Of a DNA stretch of 64,000 bases, positions 34,764 to 46,843 are shown in pieces (the first letter of the stretch is position 1; the number at the start of each line of letters is the position of its first letter). This DNA is from Latrodectus hesperus (Eukaryota; Arthropoda; Arachnida; Araneae; Theridiidae): the NCBI GenBank assembly GCA_037975125.1, contig JAJQOW010000235.1:84846-148845 (forward strand), given 5' to 3'. The translations under genes were made by a program, and so were the position numbers. The notes under the pieces are model-generated. The model was not told the DNA's origin, made no database searches, and saw only the letters and a program-made list of their open reading frames with translations.

Positions 34764-34953
34764 GTGACTATTAGTTTAAGCATTCTTTTTATATATTAAT
34801 TTGTAAGCAAGATAATACAGTGACATTGCTTAAAAATTCAAATATTTTGTAAAATAAAATTTTATTAATTACATAGAAATACTACATATTTATCAATATA
34901 TTTTTATATTTCTTTTTTTTAAATGATCAATACTTATATTAAATTAATTTTTA

Positions 34954-34956
<3 letters not shown>

Positions 34957-35045
<89 letters not shown>
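34957..35045. repeat. (AT)n microsatellite inside the cyclase intron
   Basis: About 88 bp of AT repeats between the two guanylate cyclase exons. Confidence 0.97.
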
Positions 35046-35048
<3 letters not shown>

Positions 35049-36317
35049 CGACTATTATTTTCTTCTGGGGACAGTTTAAGTATATACATTATACTAAAGG
35101 ATAATATACTGAACATAATCAGAACATTCTGTTGAAGTTTCCTTCCACTTAACAACATATTTTTGATTATTCAGAAAGTATATTCAACAATATATCGCAA
35201 AATTCCTCAATTAGTTACAGTTTGACTTACTCTGTAAGCCCCATTAAGGCGTATTTTTGATTTAACTTGAATAATTCAAAAAATAGCACGTTCCAAGATT
35301 TTCATTATAAGCTGTTGTATATATAATTTTAAAAAAAGCTTTTCTATTCACAAATTTTATTCAGTTCACCTTGCATTTGTGATAGAAAGATTAATCAGAT
35401 TTATACTTTTGAAATACCTATAAAATTAATAAACTTATTCAAATCAATAAGAACAACATATGATAAGTACATAAATGCGATATAATTAAAAATAGCATAT
35501 TTTTTAATCGACATTATGCATTCTACACTAATTGCTAGGGATAGCGGGGAAAAAATTAAACTTAACATTAAGTCACGCATACATTACAAATTTATTTTAA
35601 AGAAGAATTGGTTTTAGTTAAAAATGAACTTCTCCGATTTCTGTGCAAAAGAGGGTTGTCAAACAGTATAATATTATAGTGATAAAATGCAACCATATGA
35701 AATATTTCGTTAGTATTAACAATATTTATATAAAAATTTAACATGAAATGGTAAAACGGCTCAAAGATTATAAATTCCGCTAGTGAAGAACTTAGAAAAG
35801 AAGCATAAAAATAATAGCTAGTCTTATAGTAAATGCTTACAAAAAAGTATGGCTATAAATAATACTTAAAAATAATTTTCCTGTAATAAATTAAATCACA
35901 CTTCAAGTGAATATTTGGCACGCGTTCCAAGACTTAATGACTTCTCAAGAGATAAGGAAAATATCTATTAAAAATTCAAAAAATCGTAAAATGTTATCTA
36001 TGAAATAAATTTAATCAATATAAAGTTTTTACTTGTTTATAATAATAATTCCCAAATATCTTAGGTACATTTTAAATGGCAAAGTTTTATTATAAGACAG
36101 TAAAGATTGATTAGATAATTCATTTATAGTTTGTAAATTTAATAAATATATACCACGTAAAGTAACATATTTAAACATACAAACCTTATAATGGATCATT
36201 TTTTACTAGTTTTAAAGTTTAAATTTGGAAATAAAATGTCTTTTAAATAAAGAATCTGAAGGGCCCCAGCAATTTTAATTTTTATGATATTTTTATATTG
36301 TCTTTTTATGATTTTAG

Positions 36318-36758
36318 GGCAAAGGTGAGATTCAAACTTATTGGCTTGTAGGTCAAGAAGAACATCGTAAAAGAGGGCCTTCATCAACCAATAATGCAAT
36401 TCCCACTCCTGACGTCCTAAGATCTGTTACCAGATCTTCGTTGAGGTATTCAAAGTTTTCAAAAATCAATGTCAACCGCAGATTATCCTTAGAATCCCAA
36501 AAAAAGATTCGCTTTGCACAACACAGTCCAAAGGAATCAAATGACAATTTTTCAATAGTTAAAGAAAATTCTGAATCGGGGTTGGAGATTGACTTGTCCA
36601 ACAGTCAGCCACCGACGAGTGAATCCGCTACTATCAGTCCACACACCATTGCCAAACGGAACTCTTGTCCTTGTCTTGGCGAAAATTGTGATCTCTGTCT
36701 GACTGGCTCTCCTACGATTGTGACACCAAAGTCTGGTTCTGGAAAATCCCTCTTTTGA
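36318..36758 (+). CDS. Receptor guanylate cyclase, last coding exon and cytoplasmic tail
   Basis: It follows the acceptor tatgattttag, phase 0, and opens with GKGEIQTYWLVG, the conserved final strand of the guanylate cyclase domain. A variable tail of about 130 residues continues, rich in Ser, Thr and Asn, with basic stretches (SVTRSSLRYSKFSKINVNRR) and a Cys cluster (CPCLGENCDLC). It ends GKSLF at TGA 36756-36758. Long, poorly conserved tails are known in arthropod receptor guanylate cyclases. The sequence is clearly less AT-rich than its surroundings. The same frame stays open for 70 codons beyond the TGA (separate entry). I infer a functional host gene whose orthologue (for example Gyc76C-like or Gyc32E-like) cannot be settled from these exons. 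Confidence 0.88.
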   Translation, partial: GKGEIQTYWLVGQEEHRKRGPSSTNNAIPTPDVLRSVTRSSLRYSKFSKINVNRRLSLESQKKIRFAQHSPKESNDNFSIVKENSESGLEIDLSNSQPPTSESATISPHTIAKRNSCPCLGENCDLCLTGSPTIVTPKSGSGKSLF

Positions 36759-36971
36759 GAAGATTCGGTTGTGAAGACGACTTTGAATCAAACTCACAGG
36801 AATTTTCCAGGATGGAGAAAAATGTCAAAGTTTTCTTCGTTTGTTTCATGTCTCGGTTCTGGTGAAGTTAATGATTTCGCCGAATATGATAAACTTGGAT
36901 TTTTTAAGTTAGATAGCAAACATTTATCAGTGATAGGACATTCAGAAAGTGAGCCTTTTTGCCGCACTTAA
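36759..36971 (+). other. In-frame open extension after the cyclase TGA (70 codons)
   Basis: Directly after the TGA the cyclase frame is open to TAA at 36969-36971. The encoded peptide is protein-like (EDSVVKTTLNQTHRNFPGW, then SKFSSFVSCLGSGEVNDFAE, ending SESEPFCRT), and base composition stays as in the exon. Possible readings are translational readthrough, an individual or assembly nonsense variant truncating a longer tail, or a 3' UTR open by chance. The base after TGA is G, not the C favoured in known leaky contexts. Confidence 0.45.
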
Positions 36972-39799
36972 GTTACAATAATCCGGATCAAAGAAATGAA
37001 ATTGTGTGAAAGATGTAAATATTACAAGTACTTCTGTGAAATTTCTAGTCATGTGCGCCGTTTACATAGTCCGGCTTTAATGGTTGTAATACTATTCACA
37101 ATTTTGTGTCATGAATTTCTAATATTTATCACTCTCTGCATGGTTTCTATAATACTAATTATTTTCATGAAGACATTATCTAAGCATTTGTGTAATATAT
37201 TGATGTATACCCACATTTTATAATATTTTCTTATTTAGTATATTACTAATAATTTCCTGTATTAAGAAACAACTTAAATTAATGATAATTTATTGCATTT
37301 TTGCTAATTTTAAAACTAAAAAAAATTATTTTATTGACATTATTTCTTGTTCCTCACAATAATGATTAGAAATATTTTTCTTTTAAACTCAATAACTAAA
37401 ACTATTCCCACAATTATTATAAAATCTTTTCGATTTTTTAAAATAAGGTACATAAAAATCGAATACATTTAATTTTGCATTAACTATTACGATTTGCATA
37501 CATTTGATAGTGGAAACAAATCCAAAATTATGCCAATTTGTAGAGAGTTTAGTGTTTTCCCTAAAAATATATATTCCTGTTTACTTTTTATTTTGTTCAT
37601 TTCTACAACAGTGAACTTCATTGTCATCTTTTCTCTTTGATTAGCTATACACGTACTGTACTTAAGTGACTTATAAGACTTAAATGTTAGTCTGAGACAA
37701 CGTAAAGCATTTACCGAATGCAGAAGCCTAATTTAAGTACAAATAATTATGAGTAACATGCAGAGGCAATTTATGTGTTGTAGAAAAATAATAAAAATCA
37801 TTATAGACTTCAAAATAAGCAATCTTTTTTGTTGGAGCAACTATGATATATTTGATTAACTGAAAATACATTTTCAGATATCATTCAGCAATCCGTATTG
37901 AAATGAAATTTATAAACTTATGAAAATATAGAATATTCTACAGTGTCTTATCGATTCTTATGAAATTTAAATTACTTTATAGTTTTTTAAATAATTGAAA
38001 AGATAACTAAATAATCGCGTTGACTTCATTTTTTGCAACAAAACTTTATAATTTCTTTACGATTTTTGAAGTTAACAAAGTAATAATTATGGTAAATTAA
38101 ATAATTTTTAGTATTGGGGATTTAATACATTGTTATTTATACACATTTTTTCTTGAAAAAAAATTTAAGCATTGGGCATCTTATAGGTTTGCGAATTCGT
38201 TTACTCAACAAATTTCTAAAAAAAAAACTATAATTGAAAAATTTAATTTCAAATTAAAATACAATTTTTCTCAATTGGTATCAATCATTCCGAGCAATAA
38301 TTTAAAAATGAATTGCTAAAGAAAACTTTTAAATCACATTCAAATAATATTAAATAACTATTTACAAAGTTTTGGTATTCATTGTTGTAATAAGGTATTG
38401 TATATCAAGGTAGCTCTCATATCTTTAAAATTAAAAAAGGAATATAATATTTATACAGGAATTGTTAACGTGTGATATATAGTGGTTTTTATTATATACT
38501 CTGCTGTGATATACATTTATAAAGTATGTAGCATAGCTATGATGTCAATTCAACTTTCCCATAACTTTTCTATTTTCCATAAAATTTAAGTAACAAGGGA
38601 AAGTAAAACTTAGATTAATAAAAGGAGTAAAAATGTCTTCTTACACTATATTTAAACATATATATTAACAATATACATGTGAGTAAAAGATTCATGATAT
38701 TGATTTTTATTTTAAATAATATAAATAAATTGGATGATTTCTATGCTTTTATATTTCTTTTTAATAATTGTAAAATCTCAAATGCATCTTTAATTATGAT
38801 TATAAAAATTCAATTAAAGTAGATTTGTATTAAAATTTAAATAATATTTTTTTCAAATTTTTGTTCTGTTAATAGTTTTTAAAAGTAAATGAAAGATTAA
38901 TGTTAAATTTACTATATCCTGCAAAACTAATATCAATTAAACTGACAGAAATCATCCTACATATTTACTGCATTCAAATATATGATGACTTGTAATTATT
39001 TTGCTTTTTATGAATGCTCTTTAAATTATTACTTAAGCATATGTGATGTAAAAATTTATATATGCACAGTTAAAAAAATTTAATTCATTGTTAACATGTT
39101 TCTCTAATTTATATGCGTTAAAAACAATAAAACCATCGACAATAAGTTTTGCTATGTAATAATGAAAATTTTCTTATTTTATCGTGTGATAAATAAACAT
39201 AGGTGTTTAAATATTTATTTATAATACTGTAAAAATTATTATTGTCAGTAAGTCATAAGATACAATAATACAAATATCGTTATTTGTTTCAGTATTTTAT
39301 AATTTGATAATTAAATAAATGTGCTTTAAATTTATATGCAAAGAAAATTAAGTTAAAATGTAAATCATATACTGTTCAGTGTTGTATACTATATTCTGTA
39401 CACGCTACACTTAATAATAAAAAACACATATATTTATTGAAGCATAAATTGTTATTTTTAATAGTATTATTTTCAGATTGGAAAAATAAAAATATATCAC
39501 CCATCTACATAAGGACATATTTGGTCAGATATCTTTAATTCACCTTGAACCAAATATATCTATCCAAACTGATTTTATATTTCTCTCATAGCTTTTGCAA
39601 GTTTCTAACCCAGATATTATCTTCATGTAGGCATGCAGAATAAAATTATCTGAGCCAATAATAAATTTTTTAACTGGATTAGTAGGTTTGTAAGTTATGT
39701 TAAATGCTTTACGTTCAGACGTTCCAGAGTGAACAATGGATCCAACAAACAATTATTAAAGGTTACAGTGGATAAATACTTATTAAAAACAGTCAGATA
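36972..39799. other. Probable cyclase 3' UTR, then AT-rich intergenic DNA
   Basis: The first few hundred bases probably belong to the 3' UTR of the guanylate cyclase transcript; no convincing AATAAA was placed. The rest is very AT-rich. A 70-codon minus-strand frame at 39540-39752 is faintly protein-like but unassigned. Confidence 0.4.
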
Positions 39800-40142
39800 T
39801 TCCATCTTACAAATGGAGTGTTTGATAAAGTCTTGTGTGAGTAGCAAATATTGTATATTTGAGTTTCAGTGATATTGCTGAAACCACAACAGCTACTGGC
39901 ATAAGAGTAACCTATTACTGGCGAAGTCTATTTTATGCTGGACCTGCCAATTCCCCCTAATCTGATTGGACTCCCGTATTAACTGGGATTGCGCTGAATA
40001 GCAAGAAATGAGAAAGAAGAGATTTCGGTGATAGACGGCAATTAGATTGCATGCTAACAAAATTTAAATAACTTTTGCTTTTATTGTGTACTGCTTCACA
40101 TCTGTGATTTTCATTGCTTTTATAATTTTTGCATCGTGTGTA

Positions 40143-40493
<351 letters not shown>

Positions 40494-40815
40494 AAATACA
40501 TGAACAATAGGGAATTAGTTGTTTTACAATTAATTACTCCCATATAATTTCAAATTAACTTTCTATATCTGCGTGTGCCTATAACAAAATAATTAACTTT
40601 TAAAAATTCATTTGTATGAAAAAGATTTTATTAATTATTCCTTTAGTATATTTAACATAAAGGTAATGAAACTAGCCTTGCCTTATGATCCAGTCCATAA
40701 ATAAATAATTATGTTGAAATTTTCCATTAATGTTGTGTAAACAATACAAAAAATAAAATAAGTGAAATAATTAATTCAATACAAATTGCTACAATAGATA
40801 TATATAAATATATAT

Positions 40816-41699
40816 TGTAGTGTACTCATAGTATGAGTAGTCTGTATTATAGTAGACAAGGAACAGTAAGGAATCAGGCTCTCGTAATTTGATACTTTTA
40901 ACTAAATATTTATCTTCAAATTTATAGGATAATTTACAAGAAACTATCATTAATTGAAGGCTCCAGAAAAACTGATGAATTCTACAAATTCATAAACGCT
41001 TCGTAGCAATTTTGGTTGGGGAAGACTCTTTGCGGGTACCAGAAAACAGGCTGCAGTTCCGCACTCGGGATAATTCCTCGGAAAATCACTCTATAATGTC
41101 AACGATCATCTCCTGAGAGTACTGGGGTTAGGGGAATTCAGGCGAAGTCTGACGAAAAACTCCATTAGATAAAGGCCGCTCACTCTTCTCTTTCTGTCAC
41201 TTATGTTTGTTCACTCTGGGACTCTCTAGGGAGCAAATATCCGGGAAACCAACTCGTAGGTCGAAGATCCCCCAACACCCACAAGGGCCTGCTATTCAAA
41301 TTCAAGTTTTCCCCTCAACATCTGGAACTCCAGTAACCTCTAGATTCTTCTTCTGAGATCACTCTTAAACTCCAAGTTTCCGGTCACGCAATCGATTCAA
41401 ATCAGAAAGAATGAACGACAATACACTCTCTAAATGCACCTCGCCCCTCACTAGGTAATTCAAATTTATTTTGAGCAATTACATTTGCCATGAGGAACTT
41501 AAGGGTCCCTCACGAATCCTGTTTGCACACTTCCCAGACTATCCCTCAATTAAAACTTATTAATTGCTTTGGTACTCCTTAGTTCCTGCGTTTAAATGGG
41601 GGAAAATCAATCTCTTTCACAGCTGCAAAGGAAGTTGAATTCTATCAAAATTTTGGAATTATTTTGTTTGTTTGACAAACAGTAATGGTGATATTATAA
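40816..41699 (+). repeat. Probable solo LTR of a retrotransposon
   Basis: Begins tgtagtgtactcatagtatg and runs through about 880 bp of markedly less AT-rich sequence with no reading frame, to a possible end ...attataaca near 41699, giving the TG...CA boundaries expected of an LTR. No gag-pol sequence flanks it, so it would be a solo LTR. The right boundary is uncertain because ataacacaca repeats follow, and no target duplication could be fixed. Confidence 0.45.
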
Positions 41700-41810
41700 C
41701 ACACACATATATTATAACACACACACACACACACAGGTTGGTCTAAGCCGGCAAGTGCGCTCTATGTGTTTTCACCGCCAATCCGAGGACCCAAATTATA
41801 TACTAAACTT
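41700..41810. repeat. Short (AC)n runs and GC-richer patch
   Basis: Two (ac)n runs, then a short stretch with ccgaggaccc, a motif also found near the minisatellite-like sequence at 59875-60000. Confidence 0.5.
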
Positions 41811-41923
41811 ACAGGAATATTCTTACGAAATTTATCATTATGGTTTAAAATATGATTTTAACAATCGTGTGACATAAATTATTTCAATATTTTTATTTTT
41901 TCAAATATGTGTTTTCTCAAGGT

Positions 41924-42166
41924 AAGCGAGGACCTATGATACACACCTGTTACTGAGAACCTTTCATACACACTTGTTACTGAGGACCTCTCGTACACAC
42001 CTGTTACTAAGGACCTTTCATACACACCTGTAAGTGCGTACCTTTCATACACACCTGTAACTGCGGACCATTCATACACACCTGTAAAAGAGGACCTTTC
42101 ATACACACCTCCAACCACGGACCTCTCATACATACCTGAAAACGTGGATCTCATATACACATATGC
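41924..42166 (-). repeat. 27-bp minisatellite, nine units, open on the minus strand
   Basis: The landmark acacacctgt or a variant recurs at 41941, 41968, 41995, 42022, 42049, 42076, 42103, 42130 and 42157, exactly 27 bp apart, despite many substitutions. The minus strand is open across the array and would encode a 9-residue repeat of the type VYERSSVTG (frame 42160-41879). No start context, splice sites or known protein was recognised, so coding is unproven. Confidence 0.85.
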
Positions 42167-42897
42167 AAATTAGGATAATATATGCATTCTTTTAAAAGAC
42201 AATATAATATTGTAATCTGTATCTTAAGATAGATTTACTTGTTTCATTAATTTAGCATAAAACTTTGTTTTAAAATCCTACAGAGTAAATCTCAAAAGAC
42301 AACGATATATTTTTTTACACAAAATGTTAGAGGTCAATAAAAACAATGCTTTAACGAGAATTTATTCATCATGTATAAAAAGTGCAAGTATGATATGACT
42401 GAAAATTATAATATTTCCACAATTGAATAATATTTTAAGAAAAGTTTTTTTTAAAAAAAATCCTGATTGTGTTCCTGAAACAGTTAATGAACACTTGGAA
42501 GCATTTTTTTTATTAAACAGTAAAGTAATTTGTCATTGGAAAATATTTTATGTGGATACATGTTTTCGGTCCCATCTAATATTTTTCAGCAATGAAAAAT
42601 AAGTTTCATTAAATACCCAAAAAAAAAAAATCTTTTAAATATTTTATATATTTTTTTATATTTGCTTTTTAAAAAATAAATATTTCTAATACAACTTTTA
42701 GTTTAAATATATCATAATGAATTTATTAGTATTTTTTGAAATCATAATAAGCATAATTATTAATTCAATCTCTTGAAGAATGAATAATTTTAATGTTTAA
42801 CATTAAAAATATGAAAGAAAGTGTGTAAAATGTCATTCAGTATACATTGGTTTTATAATAATTAGTATCTAAATAACTAGTTATAATTAGATCAATT
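42167..42897. other. AT-rich intergenic DNA, nothing recognised
   Basis: No feature recognised. Confidence 0.4.
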
Positions 42898-43265
42898 AAA
42901 TATTATTGACTAAATTAATAGATATAATCAAAAAATGTATTTTCGTAGGCATAAATTAATTAACAAGAAAGAAATTTTTACGAAATTTCTACAATGATAA
43001 CTTTAAATTAATGTTATCAGTTGTTAAAGCTATTTTTATTTACCACACTGAAAAACTGATTTCTCGTATTGTTATGTCATGTCACGTATATACATGTCTC
43101 TTAAAATTGTATTTCTTTGATAAATATTAGAATTTATTTGTTAAAATTTATTTTGAATATTTTATTGAAGCATTAATTTACGTTGTAACTTTAATAAAAG
43201 CTTTTTAAAACAAAAAGAGCATTTTTCAAACACTTAAAAGAATACCTTTTGAAATATTTTTTTTC
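42898..43265 (+). repeat. Dispersed duplicated segment, copy 1 (copy 2 at 49460-50225)
   Basis: aaatattattgactaaatta through cataaattaattaacaagaa and on to aactttaaattaatgttat is nearly identical to 49460 onward. A second block (43170-43265, containing tttttaaaacaaaa and acacttaa) matches 50130-50215, with extra sequence between the blocks in copy 2. No coding potential was seen. Confidence 0.65.
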
Positions 43266-43869
43266 TTTAAGAAAAATGTTTTACTTCCTTACGAAAATAA
43301 ATGTACTAACGCCATGAGTACTTTTGTATTCAACACCAGGAAGGGTGCTTTCTGTTTCCCACCACCTGTTTCGTTAATCAGTAGCTACATAAAATTACCC
43401 CTCGAAGTTTCAGAGTACGGGGAAGTACGGGGAGGAAGAAAAGAAATGGTCACCGAAAATGACACCGGAATCCCCCTTTGACGACTTTATCAGGCATTGA
43501 GAGAGAATATATTTCCCCTCTTCCACTGATATAGAAGAAAACATACATTTCAGAGTACGGTTTTTAAAAATCATAATAATAATTTTATTATTAATCATAA
43601 TAAGAAGTTATGCATTGCCTCACACACACATTGAATGATTTTGGTTTTTTTTTTCATTAAATGGTCAAAAATAATCATGAATGTTTAAATATAAAATTGG
43701 AAACATGAATTAATAAAAATGTATGTATCTAGCATTTCAATTGCCTGTATAAAAGAGCGTGAGCTTTGTAAATTTCGTTTTAATAATATTCAGTTAATTT
43801 ATTAAGATTGAAGTTCACACATTTATTAGTTTTTCAATAGCGTTTCAAAACGTGAGTCAATAGCAAACA

Positions 43870-44730
43870 GCCTTTATATGAACTCCTGACTCCTGCAAAT
43901 TTTTTGGTAGCAATACCCTTTGCAATCTTCTCCACTGCCCGGAGCAATTGGTGGGATGTGGATAGTTTCCTCCGAAAACCAAATTATTTGAAAAATTTTG
44001 TCTCCATTATTTGAAAAATGCAGTTTAACAATTGTGGCTTCTGCAAAATGGAGCCTGGGTGTTGGTATGTGTGAGTGAGGGATTTTTGTTTTTATAAATA
44101 TGGCCGTTCCGCCCTGCTGGCTGGTGCGATCATTTCTATACACTGCATAATTGGGGATTTTGACCACATAAGAGTTCGTCAGGTGGGTTTCCTGTACTAG
44201 GATAAGGTCAGGATGATTGTTTGACACAGAAATTTTTAATTCAGTAAGTTTAGTGAGTATGCCATTGGCGTTCTAAATCATTAATTTTATGTTGTTAAAT
44301 TCCGTAATTATTATTTTTGGTACCGTTAATATTTAGGGCTTTTAGTAAAATGAGCAGTTTGTCCGTTGGATTAATAGTGCGTTCTAAGATTGGGACAGCC
44401 TGCATGAGGGCAGGAAAGGCTTTAAAAATTGAGTTAACTTATTTGAGTTGTTTCATAATTATATTAATATTTTCAAATTGACTAAAGTCTATTGTGTTTT
44501 GCGGGTTCGATGTAGGTGGAGTTGACTCTTGTTTATCGTTGTTATTTATTGGCAGCCTGCGCAAACGAGAGGCCTTTTTTAGTAAAGTTACTAGCAGTGT
44601 TAGGAGTTACTTGAATTTTCTTGCTTCTGTTTACTGGGTTTGCTGAGCAGCCTCTATAGGAGGCTGTGTGGCTATTTCCACAGTTGCAGCATTCAAATTA
44701 TTTTCTGCAAATAATTCTATTCTTTAAATT
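43870..44730 (-). pseudogene. Jockey-type non-LTR fragment: ORF1 zinc knuckle to ORF2 endonuclease
   Basis: On the minus strand, ORF1 remnants come first: a zinc-knuckle-like CCNCGNSHTASYRGC at about 44700-44655 followed by KKGLSFAQAANK. A leucine-rich part follows (FPALMQAVPILERTINPTDK). ORF2 then starts with the apurinic-type endonuclease: NNHPDLILVQETHL (catalytic E), YAVYRNDRTSQQGGTAIFIK, then AEATIVKL in the frame 44227-43874. The element stops there without the rest of the endonuclease or RT. Several stops lie in ORF1. The arrangement is standard for Jockey-like elements. Confidence 0.8.
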
Positions 44731-45300
44731 TTTCAATTTTTTAAATACTTATTGAGTTTTAGGTATGGAATATCAGCGTTACATCTGCTTGCATCTGATT
44801 CCTTCAAAAACTTCCTATAATATTTTCCTTTTCATTTGTTCGTGTTCTCTAAGGAAATTAAATGTTTAAAATTGTTAATTAAAGATTAGGAAGAGTGTTG
44901 AAAAATCTATTAATGTACAAGAGCTTAATATAGTAGATTTGAAAATACTTTTGTATTATCGGGTAATAAAATGCTTAATAATGTTCTTCTCTACTGGTTT
45001 ATAAGTATAGAGAAACACTGAACGTCTATTTGACGGATCTAAAGTATGCCTCTTTAATTTATTTATAGAAAAGAAATCTATTTGAAGTATGCAAAATATA
45101 TAATAATCGGGATGCGCAAGATGTCCAAATCGAAACGTTCTGATTTGAAATGGATGAACTATATTTTTTACTTAATCCCAAAAGAAGATTTATACAAAAG
45201 GGTCATAAAAATTCTACTTATCGTATCATACTATTTCTATGTAAGTCGCAACAGTGATAAGGAAGATGTTTAATGAATACTCAATATCTTTATTGTTATT
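44731..45300. other. AT-rich intergenic DNA, nothing recognised
   Basis: No convincing feature; the 63-codon frame at 45082 is unassigned. Confidence 0.35.
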
Positions 45301-45539
45301 TAACATATGTCTCGTTATTTTCTCTTCCCTAATTTGTTCCTTCCATTCATGTGACAAAAAGGGCAAGTGGTGCAACATTTAAAGAATATTTGGAATAAAT
45401 TACAATCTTTGGGAAAACTCAGTTCAATCATATAAACGAAAAAAAAATCTTATACTGAAGGCGGTGAAATTGAACACTTCTTTATAAGTGAAAAAAATAA
45501 AACTAGCAATAAACCTCATGAATCACTTAATTTTAATCA

Positions 45540-45720
45540 AAATGATATTAAATTCATTTATTGAAGTTGCAATGCTGGTTTTGAAATCCCTCGTTACAGA
45601 AGTTAAAGTTGAAAAGGCATTTGCAGGTTTGAAATTTATTCTCCGAGACAAGAAAAACGAGTAATCGGAGTGAAACCCCGGGTAGAAGATATTTTAACAA
45701 TTAAAGGCCATTTTAAGTAA
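45540..45720 (+). pseudogene. Possible hAT transposase C-terminal relic
   Basis: Joined across frames, the plus strand reads KVEKAFAGLKFILRDKKNE and, further on, VEDILTIKGHFK. This resembles the hAT C-terminal dimerisation region (pattern VER.FS.LK...R..L..ILTI). It has frameshifts and stops. The assignment rests on one motif. Confidence 0.4.
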
Positions 45721-46700
45721 ATAATAAATGTATTTTTTACATAATTATCTCACAAAGCTAAGTGCACTATATGATCGGTATGTGATGATAATACATGAAT
45801 GGAAATCATGAATCTAGCTGTCAAATCTCATTTTGATAATGGATAACAAAGTCGATTCTCAACGTTCATATCGTATACATGCTGGTAAATTGTATAAATT
45901 CATATAGTGTGTATCAGTTAAAAAAGAATAAAGTCGATCTAATTTTGATAGAATTATATTTCTTGATTATTACAGAATATTATTTTTAGAGCAAATAAGA
46001 ATCCACATAAAATAAAAATTTTCATTTCTAACTGAACAACAAACGGTTATTTTTGGATGAGCGAAACCGGAACTCATATATTTTATTTTAATTGAAGAGG
46101 AAAAAAAATAAAGTTTGAAGTCTTGATTTAAAAACATAAAAGTCTCAACTTTTTACATAATAAAGATAATGGGCTTATTTATTGAGTCCAATATGAGGAT
46201 TTCTAATTGAGGCATTAGTCTTGGAAGTCCTTTACTAATATTACTTTCTTTTAATGCCAAAATCTCATCTAATGTTTTCTCATTCTTAATATTTTACTAT
46301 TTTCATATCATTCTTATCAAAAGTATGGCATTTGCTTTACACTTAACAGCAACTTTTTTAGACTAATCTCGCGTCCATAAAATGAATCCTCAAAAATAAC
46401 TTTCATTTATATAAAAGTGAATCTTACAACTTTTATATTTACATTGTTATATCATCTGTTTTGTTATAAAAGTATTTGGTTTTCCGATTGAATTCTTCCA
46501 AAATAAAAGTCTTTAAAATAACCTCGCAAAATTTAAATATATTCTTAATAAACAAAATGATAAAAAAATTTTTTTAAATAACAAAGTAAAAATATTTATA
46601 AAACTAACAATATTACACATATGGGTTGTATCTCAGTTCATTATATTTTTTATATTTTCTTCAATAAAGTAAGTAAATAAATGTCTCGATGTTTGTAGAA
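45721..46700. other. AT-rich intergenic DNA, nothing recognised
   Basis: No feature recognised. Confidence 0.4.
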
Positions 46701-46782
<82 letters not shown>

Positions 46783-46789
46783 ATCTATC

Positions 46790-46839
<50 letters not shown>

Positions 46840-46843
46840 ATAT
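46701..46843. repeat. (AT)n microsatellite with ctat interruption
   Basis: (AT)n broken by ctatctatct near 46780 and further short variants. Confidence 0.95.

Noticed and set aside
36996..37223. 75-codon plus-strand frame after the cyclase gene
   Set aside because: Hydrophobic and AT-driven, without splice sites or similarity; more likely 3' UTR or intergenic sequence.
39540..39752. Minus-strand 70-codon frame suggestive of a piggyBac-like block (YKPTNPVKK)
   Set aside because: Only one weak motif fits and the sequence after it does not follow the family, so the evidence is too thin.
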